From: Hoeflea sp038900095
GTDB taxonomy: Bacteria > Pseudomonadota > Alphaproteobacteria > Rhizobiales > Rhizobiaceae
Assembly: GCF_038900095.1 (NCBI RefSeq)
Contig: NZ_JBBMQQ010000006.1
Coordinates: forward strand, 62,001-126,000
DNA length: 64,000 bases
Direction: 5' to 3'
In this document: positions 23,700 through 33,141 of the stretch, one piece after another
Layout: each line of letters opens with the position of its first letter
Numbering within the stretch: position 1 is the stretch's first letter
Notes under the pieces: model-generated
Databases searched by the model: none
What the model saw: only the letters and a program-made list of their open reading frames with translations
What the model was told of the DNA's origin: nothing
Position numbers and translations under genes: made by a program

Positions 23700-25952
23700 T
23701 TAGGTTGTTGGCTGTGATGTCGAATTGGTTCCCACAAGCGGCTGCCCTATGCCTGTTGACGCGGGGGCAACTGGGTCGAGAAGGTTCTGCTTGCGAAATT
23801 TCGCCCGTTTGGCTTCTTTCTTGATGCACACCGGGCACTTGGTGGCGCTCTGGTAGAGCACCTGGCAGTGCAGGCACTGGAGGCATTCGTTGGGATTGAT
23901 ATTGCCTTCGGGATGGATCGCCTGGACCATGCACTCCTTGGCGCAACGCTGGCACGGATCACCGCATTCCTTGTAGCGCTTCAGCCAGTCGAACATCCTC
24001 AGCCGGGCCGGGATCGCCAACGCTGCACCCAGCGGGCACAGGTAGCGGCAGTAAAACCGCTCGATGAACAGGCCTGCGCCGAGCAGCACGACCACGAACA
24101 GGATGTAGGGCCAGCCGCGCTGGAATTTCAGAATGATCGCCGTCTTGAACGGCTCGATTTCCGCATAGCGCTCGGCCATTTCCAGCGAATAGAGCGACAG
24201 GCCGAACAGACCGAGGAAGATCATGTATTTGATCGGCCACAGGCGCTCGTGCAGCCCCCAGGGAACCGCGTATTGCGGAATCTTGAAGAGACGCGCGACC
24301 TTGTTTGTCAGCTCCTGCAACGCGCCGAACGGGCAGAGCCAGCCGCAATACACACCCCGGCCCCAGAACAGCAGCGACGCGGCGACCGAGAACCACAGGA
24401 TGAAGACCAGCGGGTCCATCAGGAAGGCCGACCAGGAGAAGCCGGCCATCACCGCCGAGAAGAACGCCAGCACATTGACCACCGACAATTGCGCATTGGC
24501 GTACCAGCCGAGACCGACCAGCGTGAAGATCAGAAATCCGACGCGGAACCAGTAGGTGAAGCGCTCGTATTTCGTCACCTGCATCTGGAAGAAGAACACA
24601 CCGGTCAGAATGGTCAGGGCGGCGATCAGCACGACGACTTCGACGCGTTTTTGCAACCAGATCCGCTTCCACAGATGGCTGAGTTCGCTGGTGTCGGAGA
24701 CCGCCACTTCGCTCTGGATCTGCTGGTTGTTGGCGGCAGCGGTTTCGACCGCAAGCTTCTCGGTATAGCGGTCGGGAATGCGGTAGCCGAGATCGAAGGT
24801 GATGAAAGCCTTGTCGATGGCGCCGACAGAGCGCTGCACCAGCAATTGCAGCCGGAAGGGTTCGGCCGGATCAAAGCCGCTGTCGGCCTTTATCTTGAAG
24901 ATATCCAGTTCGGTGAATGACGGCGCATCCTCTGCCGCCAACTTGCCGATGCGCCGGTGCTGCTTGTCATGGAACCGGACAGCGGTATCGCCCTGGATCA
25001 GCTGGATACGGTCGAAAATGCCGCCGCGGACATAGCCCGAGCCCTTGAAGGAGTACTTGCCGCGACCAACCACCAGAATGGCCTGGTCGCCTTCGTCGAG
25101 CCATTCGCGCAAATTTGCATATTCGTCGTCACCAAGCAGGGAACGTCCGATTTCCGGAGCGCTGACCAGCGCCACCTGCATGTCGATGAAGGTATCTTCC
25201 GGTGCGCCCTTTTCTGGACGCTTGATGGCGCGGGGATCGCCGGTCTCTTCAAAGGCAGCGTTGACCTGACCGATATCAAGCCGCAGGCTGCGGATCGATC
25301 CGTCACCGGCCAGCGTTTGCCAGTCGGAGATCGTAACATCGGCATCGTCCGGCATCAGAAGCATTTTCGTTGGGCCGGAACTTGCCAGTTCAGGCTCAAG
25401 CCCGCCAAGGCCGAGCGACCGCGCCACTTTCAGGCCGGCTCTGACAATGGAATCGTCAATGACGATGATGGTGACGGTGGCGCCGGAGACGATATCGAGA
25501 TCATGCGCCGAGCCACCGGCGGCGGCCTCGGCGATGAGATCGAGGCCAGCATATTTCTCGGTCACGGCGGTGATCTTGGATTCGGGAATGCCGACCAGCA
25601 CGATCGGTTCGGAATGCTTGACCAGCCGGACCCCGGTCACCCTGGCATTGTCGTCGACGCCCATCAGCGTGTGGATCGGCTTGCCGGAATAGCCGGTGGT
25701 GGTGACAAAATCCGAAGTCAGGAACACATATCCAACAACCTTGCCGTCTTTCAGCGCTTCAACGACCGGCAGGTCCGAACGCAACTGACCGTATTCGGTG
25801 GCACCGGGCACGATGTCGCCGACGCTGGCCTTGTCCAGGAACTTCATGACCAGCGGCTCGGCTTGCGCCGCAATCACGCCAAACAGAAGGCTGGCAATCA
25901 TCACGAGCACCGTGGCTACCCAGGTGCGACCCTTGTCTGGCTTGGTTGTCAT
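23700..25952 (-). CDS. nosR: NosR, membrane flavo-iron-sulfur electron donor/regulator for N2O reduction
   Basis: A 750-residue membrane protein that passes quinol electrons toward NosZ and is needed for nos expression in several species. After a signal-like helix comes a periplasmic FMN-binding domain with the flavinylation motif DIVSGAT (acceptor Thr about residue 159), the presumed NosX target. The middle has several membrane helices, with CGWLCPFGA and CRYLCPLGA motifs. The cytoplasmic end carries two ferredoxin-like clusters (CQRCAKEC and CLQCLHC) and a trailing CPVC. The start is ATG 25952; an in-frame GTG lies at 25964. An FNR/NnrR-type box is centred 64 bases upstream. Confidence 0.97.
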   Translation of the reverse strand: MTTKPDKGRTWVATVLVMIASLLFGVIAAQAEPLVMKFLDKASVGDIVPGATEYGQLRSDLPVVEALKDGKVVGYVFLTSDFVTTTGYSGKPIHTLMGVDDNARVTGVRLVKHSEPIVLVGIPESKITAVTEKYAGLDLIAEAAAGGSAHDLDIVSGATVTIIVIDDSIVRAGLKVARSLGLGGLEPELASSGPTKMLLMPDDADVTISDWQTLAGDGSIRSLRLDIGQVNAAFEETGDPRAIKRPEKGAPEDTFIDMQVALVSAPEIGRSLLGDDEYANLREWLDEGDQAILVVGRGKYSFKGSGYVRGGIFDRIQLIQGDTAVRFHDKQHRRIGKLAAEDAPSFTELDIFKIKADSGFDPAEPFRLQLLVQRSVGAIDKAFITFDLGYRIPDRYTEKLAVETAAANNQQIQSEVAVSDTSELSHLWKRIWLQKRVEVVVLIAALTILTGVFFFQMQVTKYERFTYWFRVGFLIFTLVGLGWYANAQLSVVNVLAFFSAVMAGFSWSAFLMDPLVFILWFSVAASLLFWGRGVYCGWLCPFGALQELTNKVARLFKIPQYAVPWGLHERLWPIKYMIFLGLFGLSLYSLEMAERYAEIEPFKTAIILKFQRGWPYILFVVVLLGAGLFIERFYCRYLCPLGAALAIPARLRMFDWLKRYKECGDPCQRCAKECMVQAIHPEGNINPNECLQCLHCQVLYQSATKCPVCIKKEAKRAKFRKQNLLDPVAPASTGIGQPLVGTNSTSQPTT

Positions 25953-26009
25953 GCTTCGCTTCACCCGATTTGTTCAAGTCAAACCTATCGATGCGAAGCA
26001 AAACGCTCT

Positions 26010-26023
26010 TTGATCTAGCACAA
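26010..26023 (-). promoter_or_regulatory. FNR/NnrR-type box of the nos operon
   Basis: TTGATCTAGCACAA fits TTG-N8-CAA, with a full TTGAT left half. It is centred 64 bases upstream of the nosR ATG, a spacing that would place it at -41.5 of a short-leader promoter. A NnrR-type regulator gene lies 2.2 kb away, so NO control of nos is the simplest reading. The divergent nnrU start is 210 bases off, so the box probably serves nosR only. Confidence 0.7.
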
Positions 26024-26233
26024 CCTTTTTAGGCGATTTGCCTGTAATTTCAACATTATACATAGCAGATACACTATGATTCGCGATCGACAAAGCGACC
26101 GATATCAGCGCAACCTGCATTGATCGTGCCTGTGACCGGGAATTTCTGTGTTGATCACGATTACGTTGATTTCGCAGGCGAAAGCCGCGATGAATTCGCA
26201 AAGCCATTGCACAGCTTTCGAATTGAGGCCGAC

Positions 26234-26914
26234 ATGAACGACTGGAGCGAATTCACCCTGGCCCTGGTGGCCTTTTTCCTGCTGCACAGCCTGCCGGTGC
26301 GCCCGGCTGTGAAGGCCCGAATCGTCAGCCTGACCGGTGCGAAGCTGTTCACGTTGCTGTATTCCTGCGTATCCATTCTCGCGCTCGGCTGGCTGATTGT
26401 AGCGGCTTACCGTGCGCCCTATGTCGAAATCTGGCCCCCCGCAGCCTGGCAGCATATGGCCGCACTGATCGTCATGTTCGGCGTCTGCCTGATCGTCGCC
26501 TTCACCCTCGCGCGACCCAATCCGTTTTCCTTCGGTGGCAGCTCCGGAACCGAATTCGATCCGGCCCATGCCGGGATTGTCCGGCTCCATCGGCACCCGC
26601 TGCTGCTGGCCTTCTTCCTGTGGGCCAGCGTGCATCTGTTGCCCAACGGCGATCTTGCGCATGTGATCCTGTTTGGGCTTTTCGCCGGGTTTTCCCTGAT
26701 CGGGATGAAACTGGTTGACCGGCGCACACGGCGCAAACTCGGCGCTGATGAATTCGAGGCGCTGCGTGCTTCCATGCAGCAAGCCCCGCTTCTTGGGAGT
26801 TTTGCCCGCGACCATGTGCTGATCCGGGCCACGGCCGGCATCGCCCTGTTCGTCTGTTTCGTGGTGCTGCATCCCCTGGTCATCGGCGTTTCGCCCATGG
26901 CTGCGCTTTATTGA
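26234..26914 (+). CDS. nnrU: NnrU family membrane protein
   Basis: A 226-residue integral membrane protein of the NnrU family, found with nitric oxide metabolism genes and regulated by NnrR in Rhodobacter; its function is not defined. About five or six hydrophobic segments are visible. The central HRHPLLLAFFLWASVHLLPNGD is a family signature resembling methyltransferase-like membrane proteins (NnrU/Ste14-like fold). I chose ATG 26234 because GAGG precedes it and it begins at the first helix; the frame opens earlier at 26120. It ends two bases from the convergent nnrS stop. Confidence 0.9.
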   Translation: MNDWSEFTLALVAFFLLHSLPVRPAVKARIVSLTGAKLFTLLYSCVSILALGWLIVAAYRAPYVEIWPPAAWQHMAALIVMFGVCLIVAFTLARPNPFSFGGSSGTEFDPAHAGIVRLHRHPLLLAFFLWASVHLLPNGDLAHVILFGLFAGFSLIGMKLVDRRTRRKLGADEFEALRASMQQAPLLGSFARDHVLIRATAGIALFVCFVVLHPLVIGVSPMAALY

Positions 26915-26915
26915 G

Positions 26916-28100
26916 CTAACGGGACTTGCGACGCCGGCTCAATGCCGGGGCAAACACAATCGCGAAACCACAGAACGCCGCCATCCAGGCGAAAGCTGCA
27001 ACATGCAACGCGCTGTCCGAATAGCTGTCGGTCATGGTGGCCAGTATCCGCGCCAGCGCCGCAACCAGTACCGCCACGAACAGGAGAACAACGACGGGCC
27101 GGGCGCGCAATGCCTGCCCGGTGTGCCCCAGCGAAGCACGCACCATCACCGCCAGGGTCATGCAGCCAACAGCACCGACGCCCAATGCATGTATGCCAGC
27201 AACTGGAGAGACCCGTTCGGGCCAGATGATCGCTGCGGCAATCAACGCAAACCCGACAGGCACGAACATGTAGCCGGCGTGCAGGATCCAGACCAGCGGA
27301 TCGCGCAGGGTGCGATCACCGGCCCAGCGACCGAGCCGGATGACTTGCAGCAGAGCCGCTGCAGCCATCAACGCGGCGGTTATTTTCTCATCCGGGCCGA
27401 TGGCCCAAAGACACAATGCCGCGATTCCGGCGGCGATAGCGACAATGTCATAGCGCGAAAAGGCGGCCGGCAAGCGTCCGGGATTTTCGCGCACCAGCCA
27501 GTTGCGGGAGAAACTCGGAATCACCCGGCCGCCGATCAGCATGATCAGCGTGATTGCGGCAAGAGCTGCCAGCCGGCGGCTGATGTCGGACACGCCATTG
27601 TAATGCGCTTCGAGATGAAAGGTGATGTTTGCGGCGATCAGCACCAGCAACGGCAGCAGCACCTTGAGGTTGCGCCAGTTCGCCCCGGCAATGATCTCGC
27701 GGGCGATGACGGCGGCCACGGCGCTGAGAAACACGGCATCGACGATCATCGCCGCCTGCCATCCGATGTGGCTGGAAAATGTCACCGCAATCCGGCCTGC
27801 CAGCCAGAGCAGGACAAGCACCAGCAGCCCGTTTCCCTGCAAGGGCATGCGGCCTGTCCAGTTGGGAACGGCGGTGAACAGAAAGCCCGTGATGACTGCC
27901 GGCAGAAATCCGAAATAAAGCTCGTGGACATGCCAGTCGGTCGGTGCGAACAGCGTTGCCAGCTCCAGTTCGCCGTAAAACTGCGGCAGCCAGAGCAGGA
28001 TCGACAGGCCCGAGTACAAAGCGCCAAGAAGAAAGAACGGACGGAAGCCATAACTCAGGATGGCCGGTCCGGTATAATTGCGGGTTCGAGGAATTGCCAT
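26916..28100 (-). CDS. nnrS: NnrS family haem-copper membrane protein
   Basis: A 394-residue polytopic protein of the NnrS family, linked to protection from nitrosative stress and reported to bind haem and copper. It begins MAIPRTRNYTGPAILSYGFRPFFLLGA, the usual NnrS N-terminus; WHVHELYFGFLPAVITGFL and a conserved HLEAHYNG segment contribute family histidines. About twelve membrane helices are evident. I placed the start at ATG 28100 since the longer frame would run into the divergent nnrR. It belongs with nnrU and nnrR to the NO-response set beside the nos operon. Confidence 0.93.
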   Translation of the reverse strand: MAIPRTRNYTGPAILSYGFRPFFLLGALYSGLSILLWLPQFYGELELATLFAPTDWHVHELYFGFLPAVITGFLFTAVPNWTGRMPLQGNGLLVLVLLWLAGRIAVTFSSHIGWQAAMIVDAVFLSAVAAVIAREIIAGANWRNLKVLLPLLVLIAANITFHLEAHYNGVSDISRRLAALAAITLIMLIGGRVIPSFSRNWLVRENPGRLPAAFSRYDIVAIAAGIAALCLWAIGPDEKITAALMAAAALLQVIRLGRWAGDRTLRDPLVWILHAGYMFVPVGFALIAAAIIWPERVSPVAGIHALGVGAVGCMTLAVMVRASLGHTGQALRARPVVVLLFVAVLVAALARILATMTDSYSDSALHVAAFAWMAAFCGFAIVFAPALSRRRKSR

Positions 28101-28191
28101 AATCAGATCCACGTCGGTTGTTGCCAAGGCACCACCCTGTTTCGGTTGCTTTGGCGCGCCCGAATCCCTATCAGTTTGGCCAGTCAGATCT

Positions 28192-28205
28192 TTGCATTGT
28201 CGCAA
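28192..28205. promoter_or_regulatory. FNR/NnrR-type box between nnrS and nnrR
   Basis: TTGCATTGTCGCAA, inside TTTGCATTGTCGCAAA, fits TTG-N8-CAA. It lies 92 bases upstream of nnrS and only 14 bases before the TTG start of nnrR. That fits activation of nnrS, and either autoregulation of nnrR by steric block or no role for it. Confidence 0.6.
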
Positions 28206-28219
28206 ACTGGAGAAAATCA

Positions 28220-28915
28220 TTGAGCCGCCTGGATGCCTCCCTTCTTGCGGATCTGCCTCCGTTTTCGGGATTGAGCAAAAGCTCACTCGACGACATGCTG
28301 GCTCGCGCTGTCTCTTTCCGGCACCCCAAGGGTACGCATATTTTCCGCGAAGACGAGGACGCACACTCGTTTTTCCTGCTGCTTGATGGCTATGTGCGTG
28401 TCGTCAAACTGACGCCTGACGGCGAACAGGTCATCGTCCGCTACATCGCAACCGGCGAATTGCTCGGAATCGCCAAGGCGATTGGCCGCGAGACCTACCC
28501 GGCAAACGCGGTGGCCGCGGCTGACTGTGTCGTGCTGGCCTGGCCCTCGAGCGCCTGGGAGACGATCGTCGCGGCGCATCCGGGGTTTGCCACCAACACC
28601 TACACGATGGTCGGCAACCGGCTGGTCGGCACCCAGGACCGGGTGGTCGAACTGGCAACGGAACGGGTCGAGCAGAGGGTTGCCAACGCCATTGTCAGCC
28701 TTGCCCGGGAGACCGGGCGAAAGACCGAGGACGGCATCCTGATAGACTTCCCGATCTCCCGGCAGGATATTTCCGAAATGACAGGAACGACGCTGCACAC
28801 GGTATCGCGCCTGCTCAGCAGCTGGGACACAAAGGGGTGGATCAAAAGCGGCCGCCAGAAGATCACCTTGGTTGAAGGTCACAAGCTGATGATGCTGGCA
28901 TCGGCACGCGACTAG
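28220..28915 (+). CDS. nnrR: NnrR-type Crp/Fnr family transcription regulator (nitric oxide responsive)
   Basis: A 231-residue regulator with an N-terminal cyclic-nucleotide-binding-like beta barrel and a C-terminal winged helix-turn-helix (ISRQDISEMTGTTLHTVSRLLSSW). It lacks the N-terminal cysteine cluster of FNR, and the recognition helix reads LHTVSR as in NnrR/NNR/DNR proteins, which bind TTG-N8-CAA sites. The start is most likely TTG 28220, because GGAG lies seven bases before it and the protein then begins SRLDASLLADLPPFSGL like relatives. It sits next to nnrS, nnrU and nos, its probable targets. NO sensing by haem is family knowledge, not visible here. Confidence 0.9.
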   Translation: MSRLDASLLADLPPFSGLSKSSLDDMLARAVSFRHPKGTHIFREDEDAHSFFLLLDGYVRVVKLTPDGEQVIVRYIATGELLGIAKAIGRETYPANAVAAADCVVLAWPSSAWETIVAAHPGFATNTYTMVGNRLVGTQDRVVELATERVEQRVANAIVSLARETGRKTEDGILIDFPISRQDISEMTGTTLHTVSRLLSSWDTKGWIKSGRQKITLVEGHKLMMLASARD

Positions 28916-28921
28916 AGCGTC

Positions 28922-29140
28922 TCATGATTCCGGTGAATTTTCGATTGCGGCATTGAGCGCCTGCAGCAACTCGTCGGCGTCGCAGGCGTGCTCGAAAGCG
29001 GCATCCCCAACACTGTGAAACGAACTCAACAGGCACCCGACGCAGTGGATCCTGAACTCCAGCAAAACCCGCACCGCTTCCGGGTGGCGGCTCATGACCA
29101 GATCCATCGGCGTATCAAGTGTTATGGCTCGCATACCCAT
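28922..29140 (-). CDS. DUF1858 domain protein (hybrid-cluster-protein-associated redox disulfide type)
   Basis: A 72-residue protein formed by one DUF1858 domain: an N-terminal ITLDTPMDLVMSRHPEAVRVLLEF and a cysteine pair in IHCVGCLLSSFHSVGDAA, followed by DELLQALNAAI. This matches the small redox-disulfide proteins described next to hybrid cluster proteins (Hcp, a NO reductase). It converges on nnrR with six bases between stops. An FNR/NnrR-type box is centred 60 bases upstream of its start, the same geometry as nosR, so it should belong to the NO regulon. ATG 29140 and ATG 29134 are both possible starts. No hcp is in the window. Confidence 0.8.
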   Translation of the reverse strand: MGMRAITLDTPMDLVMSRHPEAVRVLLEFRIHCVGCLLSSFHSVGDAAFEHACDADELLQALNAAIENSPES

Positions 29141-29193
29141 TGAAGTGCCCGGTTGCCCAAAACCGGAGATTAGCAGAGCCTTCAGGATGCAAT

Positions 29194-29207
29194 TTGTCCG
29201 ATCGCAA
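29194..29207 (-). promoter_or_regulatory. FNR/NnrR-type box upstream of the DUF1858 gene
   Basis: TTGTCCGATCGCAA fits TTG-N8-CAA and contains the inner palindrome CGATCG. It is centred 60 bases from the DUF1858 start, matching the spacing in front of nosR and phaC. Confidence 0.6.
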
Positions 29208-29405
29208 TGAACTGCGATTTCGATTTTGTCTGGGTGGAACCGCTCAACAGCTGCGCTTCCAAGCCTTGGCGAGAGCCGGCACAGGCACATCAATGACCGC
29301 ATCAGCTGCAAATCGCCGAAATCAATTGGCAAAACGACGCGACATGAAACAGCCGACTATCCAAGGCAATCCGGCGACAGCACTGATTTCATCATGAAGA
29401 AAAAG

Positions 29406-29481
29406 TGGTGCCCGGAGGCGGATTTGAACCACCGACACGCGGATTTTCAATCCGCTGCTCTACCAACTGAGCTATCCGGGC
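29406..29481 (-). tRNA. tRNA-Phe (GAA)
   Basis: A complete 76-base cloverleaf with an encoded CCA end (29406-29408). The acceptor GCCCGGA pairs with TCCGGGC, the D arm is GCTC-GAGC, and the anticodon loop TTGAAAA gives GAA, which reads phenylalanine codons. The T arm carries GGTTCAAAT. A run of T residues follows the CCA on the minus strand and can serve as terminator. It lies downstream of yacG, a common arrangement in Hyphomicrobiales. Confidence 0.97.
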
Positions 29482-29634
29482 ATCCGGTCCGTGAACCTTG
29501 AAGGGCGGGACCAGAAGCTTGCCGGCAGAGGAGTTTTCCAACGCCGAAAGCGAGCGCGTTATACCATCTTGAAAGGCACTGTCCAGCACCCTTTTCGCGG
29601 TTTTTTGCGATCCGCGAAAAAACCTTGGTCCGAC

Positions 29635-29835
29635 CTAGCCGCGGTCGTCGAAATCCTCGTCCTGATTGTCCTCGACTTCGGTGACCGGAATGGCATAGCT
29701 GCCGGACAGCCAGCGATTGAGATCGACACCGCGGCAGCGCTCGGAACAGAAGGGATAGCTGTCACGCGTCGACGGGCGCCCGCACTCGGGACACGGCTGC
29801 GCCTTGCGCAATGGGGTTACCTTGCCGTCCTTCAT
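29635..29835 (-). CDS. yacG: YacG, zinc-finger DNA gyrase inhibitor
   Basis: A 66-residue protein of the YacG family with one zinc-binding site: CPECG and CSERC carry the four cysteines, followed by VDLNRWLSGSYAIP. E. coli YacG binds GyrB and blocks DNA binding by gyrase. The acidic tail EDNQDEDFDDRG is typical of alphaproteobacterial members. ATG 29835 starts four bases after the maf stop; the frame also extends upstream to 29871, overlapping maf, which I consider less likely. Confidence 0.93.
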   Translation of the reverse strand: MKDGKVTPLRKAQPCPECGRPSTRDSYPFCSERCRGVDLNRWLSGSYAIPVTEVEDNQDEDFDDRG

Positions 29836-29839
29836 TGCC

Positions 29840-30460
29840 TCAGCCCTCAAGCCACTTGTAATGAACATCATAGCCTTCGCCGGTCAGCAGGCCAACGGTC
29901 TCGTATAGCGGCAGGCCGACGACATTGGTGTAGGAGCCGACGAGCTTGACCACGAAACTTCCCGCCAGCCCCTGGATGGCGTAGCCGCCCGCCTTGCCGC
30001 GCCATTGGCCCGAGGCGAGGTAACTTTCGATCTCGACCCTGGAGAGCCGCTTGAAGCGGACCCTTGTCTCGACGATCTTCTGGCGGATGGTGTGGCCCGG
30101 CGTAACCAGGCAAATGCCGGTGAAGACGCGATGGTTGCGGCCCGACAGCAGGTAAAGCGCGTTCGAGGCCTCGTCGATCTGCTCGGCCTTGGGCAGGATG
30201 CGGCGGCCGACGGAAACCACCGTATCGGCAGCCAGGATATGGGCATCCTTCCAGGCCGGATCACTCCGGGTCTGGGCAAGTGCTGCTTCCGCCTTCTCGC
30301 GCGACAGACGCCGGGCAAGCGAGCGGGGGTGTTCGGAACGCTGCGGGGTCTCGTCGAGATCCATCGGCATCAGCCGGTCGGGGGCGATGCCTGCCTGGTC
30401 GAGCAGCTCAAGCCTGCGCGGGGAACCGGAAGCGAGGATCAGTTTTTGCGATCGTGCCAT
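29840..30460 (-). CDS. maf: Maf family nucleoside triphosphate pyrophosphatase
   Basis: A 206-residue Maf/YhdE-type house-cleaning enzyme that hydrolyses non-canonical or surplus nucleoside triphosphates to monophosphates. Seen are the N-terminal LILASGSPRRLELL motif, the catalytic segment ILAADTVVSVG, the SGRNHRVFTG stretch and GKAGGYAIQG. Length is normal. It starts 22 bases after infA and is followed closely by yacG, the conserved infA-maf-yacG order of this order of bacteria. Substrate preference among Maf subgroups cannot be read with confidence. Confidence 0.96.
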   Translation of the reverse strand: MARSQKLILASGSPRRLELLDQAGIAPDRLMPMDLDETPQRSEHPRSLARRLSREKAEAALAQTRSDPAWKDAHILAADTVVSVGRRILPKAEQIDEASNALYLLSGRNHRVFTGICLVTPGHTIRQKIVETRVRFKRLSRVEIESYLASGQWRGKAGGYAIQGLAGSFVVKLVGSYTNVVGLPLYETVGLLTGEGYDVHYKWLEG

Positions 30461-30482
30461 GGGGTGGCGTCACAGCTAGCGC

Positions 30483-30701
30483 TTACTTGAAGCGGTAGGT
30501 GATGCGGCCTTTCGTCAGATCGTAAGGGGTCATTTCGACCAGAACCTTGTCGCCTGCAAGCACGCGGATGCGATTCTTGCGCATGCGGCCAGCCGTGTGC
30601 GCGATGATCTCATGCTCGTTTTCCAGCTTCACCCGGAAGGTTGCATTCGGCAGCAGTTCGGTGACCACGCCCGGAAATTCTAGGACTTCTTCTTTCGCCA
30701 T
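30483..30701 (-). CDS. infA: Translation initiation factor IF-1
   Basis: A 72-residue S1/OB-fold protein, nearly invariant across bacteria: MAKEEVLEFPGVVTELLPNATF at the start, then the AHTAGRMRKNRIRVLAGDKVLVEM core and DLTKGRITYR at the end. IF-1 binds the 30S A site and helps IF-2 and IF-3 in start codon selection. A 101-base gap separates it from the phosphatase gene upstream, so it may have its own promoter. It is followed by maf. Confidence 0.99.
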   Translation of the reverse strand: MAKEEVLEFPGVVTELLPNATFRVKLENEHEIIAHTAGRMRKNRIRVLAGDKVLVEMTPYDLTKGRITYRFK

Positions 30702-30802
30702 TCAGTGTCTGTCTTTCTGTTTAAAAAGGCGGCGCAAAACGCGCGGGCCTGAAATTTGGCCGGAACCTACACAAAGACGAGCGCTTTGTGAACCAAATTG
30801 AT

Positions 30803-31276
30803 TCACATGCCCGCAGGCCCCCGGGACCAGCCCTTGCCGGAAGCAATACGCTGTTTGAGCATGTCGCGCACCTCGCGATAGGCGTCAAGAATGCGCTCAC
30901 GGGTTCCCGTCGCCACGGTCGGGTCCGGGGTAGGCCAGTAGATCACCTCAACGGCATTGCCGCGGGTCAGTTCCATCGCCCGGTGGTGACCTTCGGGCGC
31001 CAGGGTGACGATGACATCGAAATAGTCGTCTTCGAGCTCATCGAGCGTTTGCGGCTGCCGGTCGCCCAGATCGAGGCCGATCTCGGCCAGAACGACATCG
31101 ACAAAGGGATCGCGTTCCCCCGGACGCACGCCGGCGGAGGCAACATAGGTGCCCGCCGGCAGGATCGACCGGGCAATCGCCTCGGCCATCGGCGAACGGA
31201 TGGCGTTCATGCCGCACACAAACAACACCGCGCCGGGTGTGGTCTTGGCCGGATCCGGGGCGATGTCGTCCGCCAT
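30803..31276 (-). CDS. Low molecular weight phosphotyrosine phosphatase family protein
   Basis: A 157-residue cytoplasmic protein with the LMW-PTP P-loop near the N-terminus: VLFVCGMNAIRSPMAEA (Cys-x2-Asn-x2-Arg-Ser). A later DP pair (WPTPDPTVATG) matches the general acid region. The family covers protein phosphatases and arsenate reductases; the ArsC-type resolving cysteines are absent, which favours a phosphatase. It starts eight bases after UPF0262, in the hisD-UPF0262-phosphatase-infA order conserved in Hyphomicrobiales. The natural substrate is unknown. Confidence 0.85.
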   Translation of the reverse strand: MADDIAPDPAKTTPGAVLFVCGMNAIRSPMAEAIARSILPAGTYVASAGVRPGERDPFVDVVLAEIGLDLGDRQPQTLDELEDDYFDVIVTLAPEGHHRAMELTRGNAVEVIYWPTPDPTVATGTRERILDAYREVRDMLKQRIASGKGWSRGPAGM

Positions 31277-31284
31277 GGCGGTCT

Positions 31285-31761
31285 CTATCCGCGCCAGTGC
31301 AGCACGCAGACCAGCGTGAACAGCCGCCGGGCGGTATCGAAATCCATACGGATCTTGCCGTCCAGCCTGTCCATGAGGGTTTGCGAGCCTTCATTGTGAA
31401 TGCCGCGGCGGCCCATGTCGATCGCCTCGATCTGGCTTGGCGTCGATGATCGGATAGCCTCGTAATAGCTTTCGCAGATCATGAAGTAATCCTTGACGAT
31501 GCGCCGGAACGGCGTCAGCGACAGGATGTGGGTGGCGACAGGGACATCGGCCTGCGTGGTGATCGAAAACACCAGCTTGGAATCAATCAGCGACAGCTTG
31601 AGCTTGTAAGGGCCGTCGTCATGACCGACCGGCTCGAAGCTGTTTTCCTCGATCAGGTCGAAAATGGCTACGGCGCGCTCATGCTCCACATCAGGGGTCG
31701 CGCGGCCGATGGTTTCATCGAGCACAACATCCGAGAGCCGTTGAGTGTCCGCCGTTGTCAT
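31285..31761 (-). CDS. UPF0262 family protein
   Basis: A 158-residue protein of the uncharacterised UPF0262 family, restricted mostly to Alphaproteobacteria. The hallmark stretch LTPFRRIVKDYFMICESYYEAI is present, followed by IEAIDMGRRGIHNEGS. No catalytic motif, signal peptide or membrane segment is seen. It starts five bases after hisD and precedes the phosphatase gene, so it is surely cotranscribed with hisD. Function unknown. Confidence 0.9.
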   Translation of the reverse strand: MTTADTQRLSDVVLDETIGRATPDVEHERAVAIFDLIEENSFEPVGHDDGPYKLKLSLIDSKLVFSITTQADVPVATHILSLTPFRRIVKDYFMICESYYEAIRSSTPSQIEAIDMGRRGIHNEGSQTLMDRLDGKIRMDFDTARRLFTLVCVLHWRG

Positions 31762-31766
31762 CCCTG

Positions 31767-33086
<1,320 letters not shown>

Positions 33087-33141
33087 TTTGCTGCCCCTAC
33101 GCTATCTTCATCATCCCCCGGCACGCCTGATTGCGAACCGA

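Noticed and set aside
26151..26164. TTGATCACGATTAC as a possible FNR box for nnrU
   Set aside because: The right half lacks CAA; only the left half-site matches and the spacing to nnrU is 75 bases.
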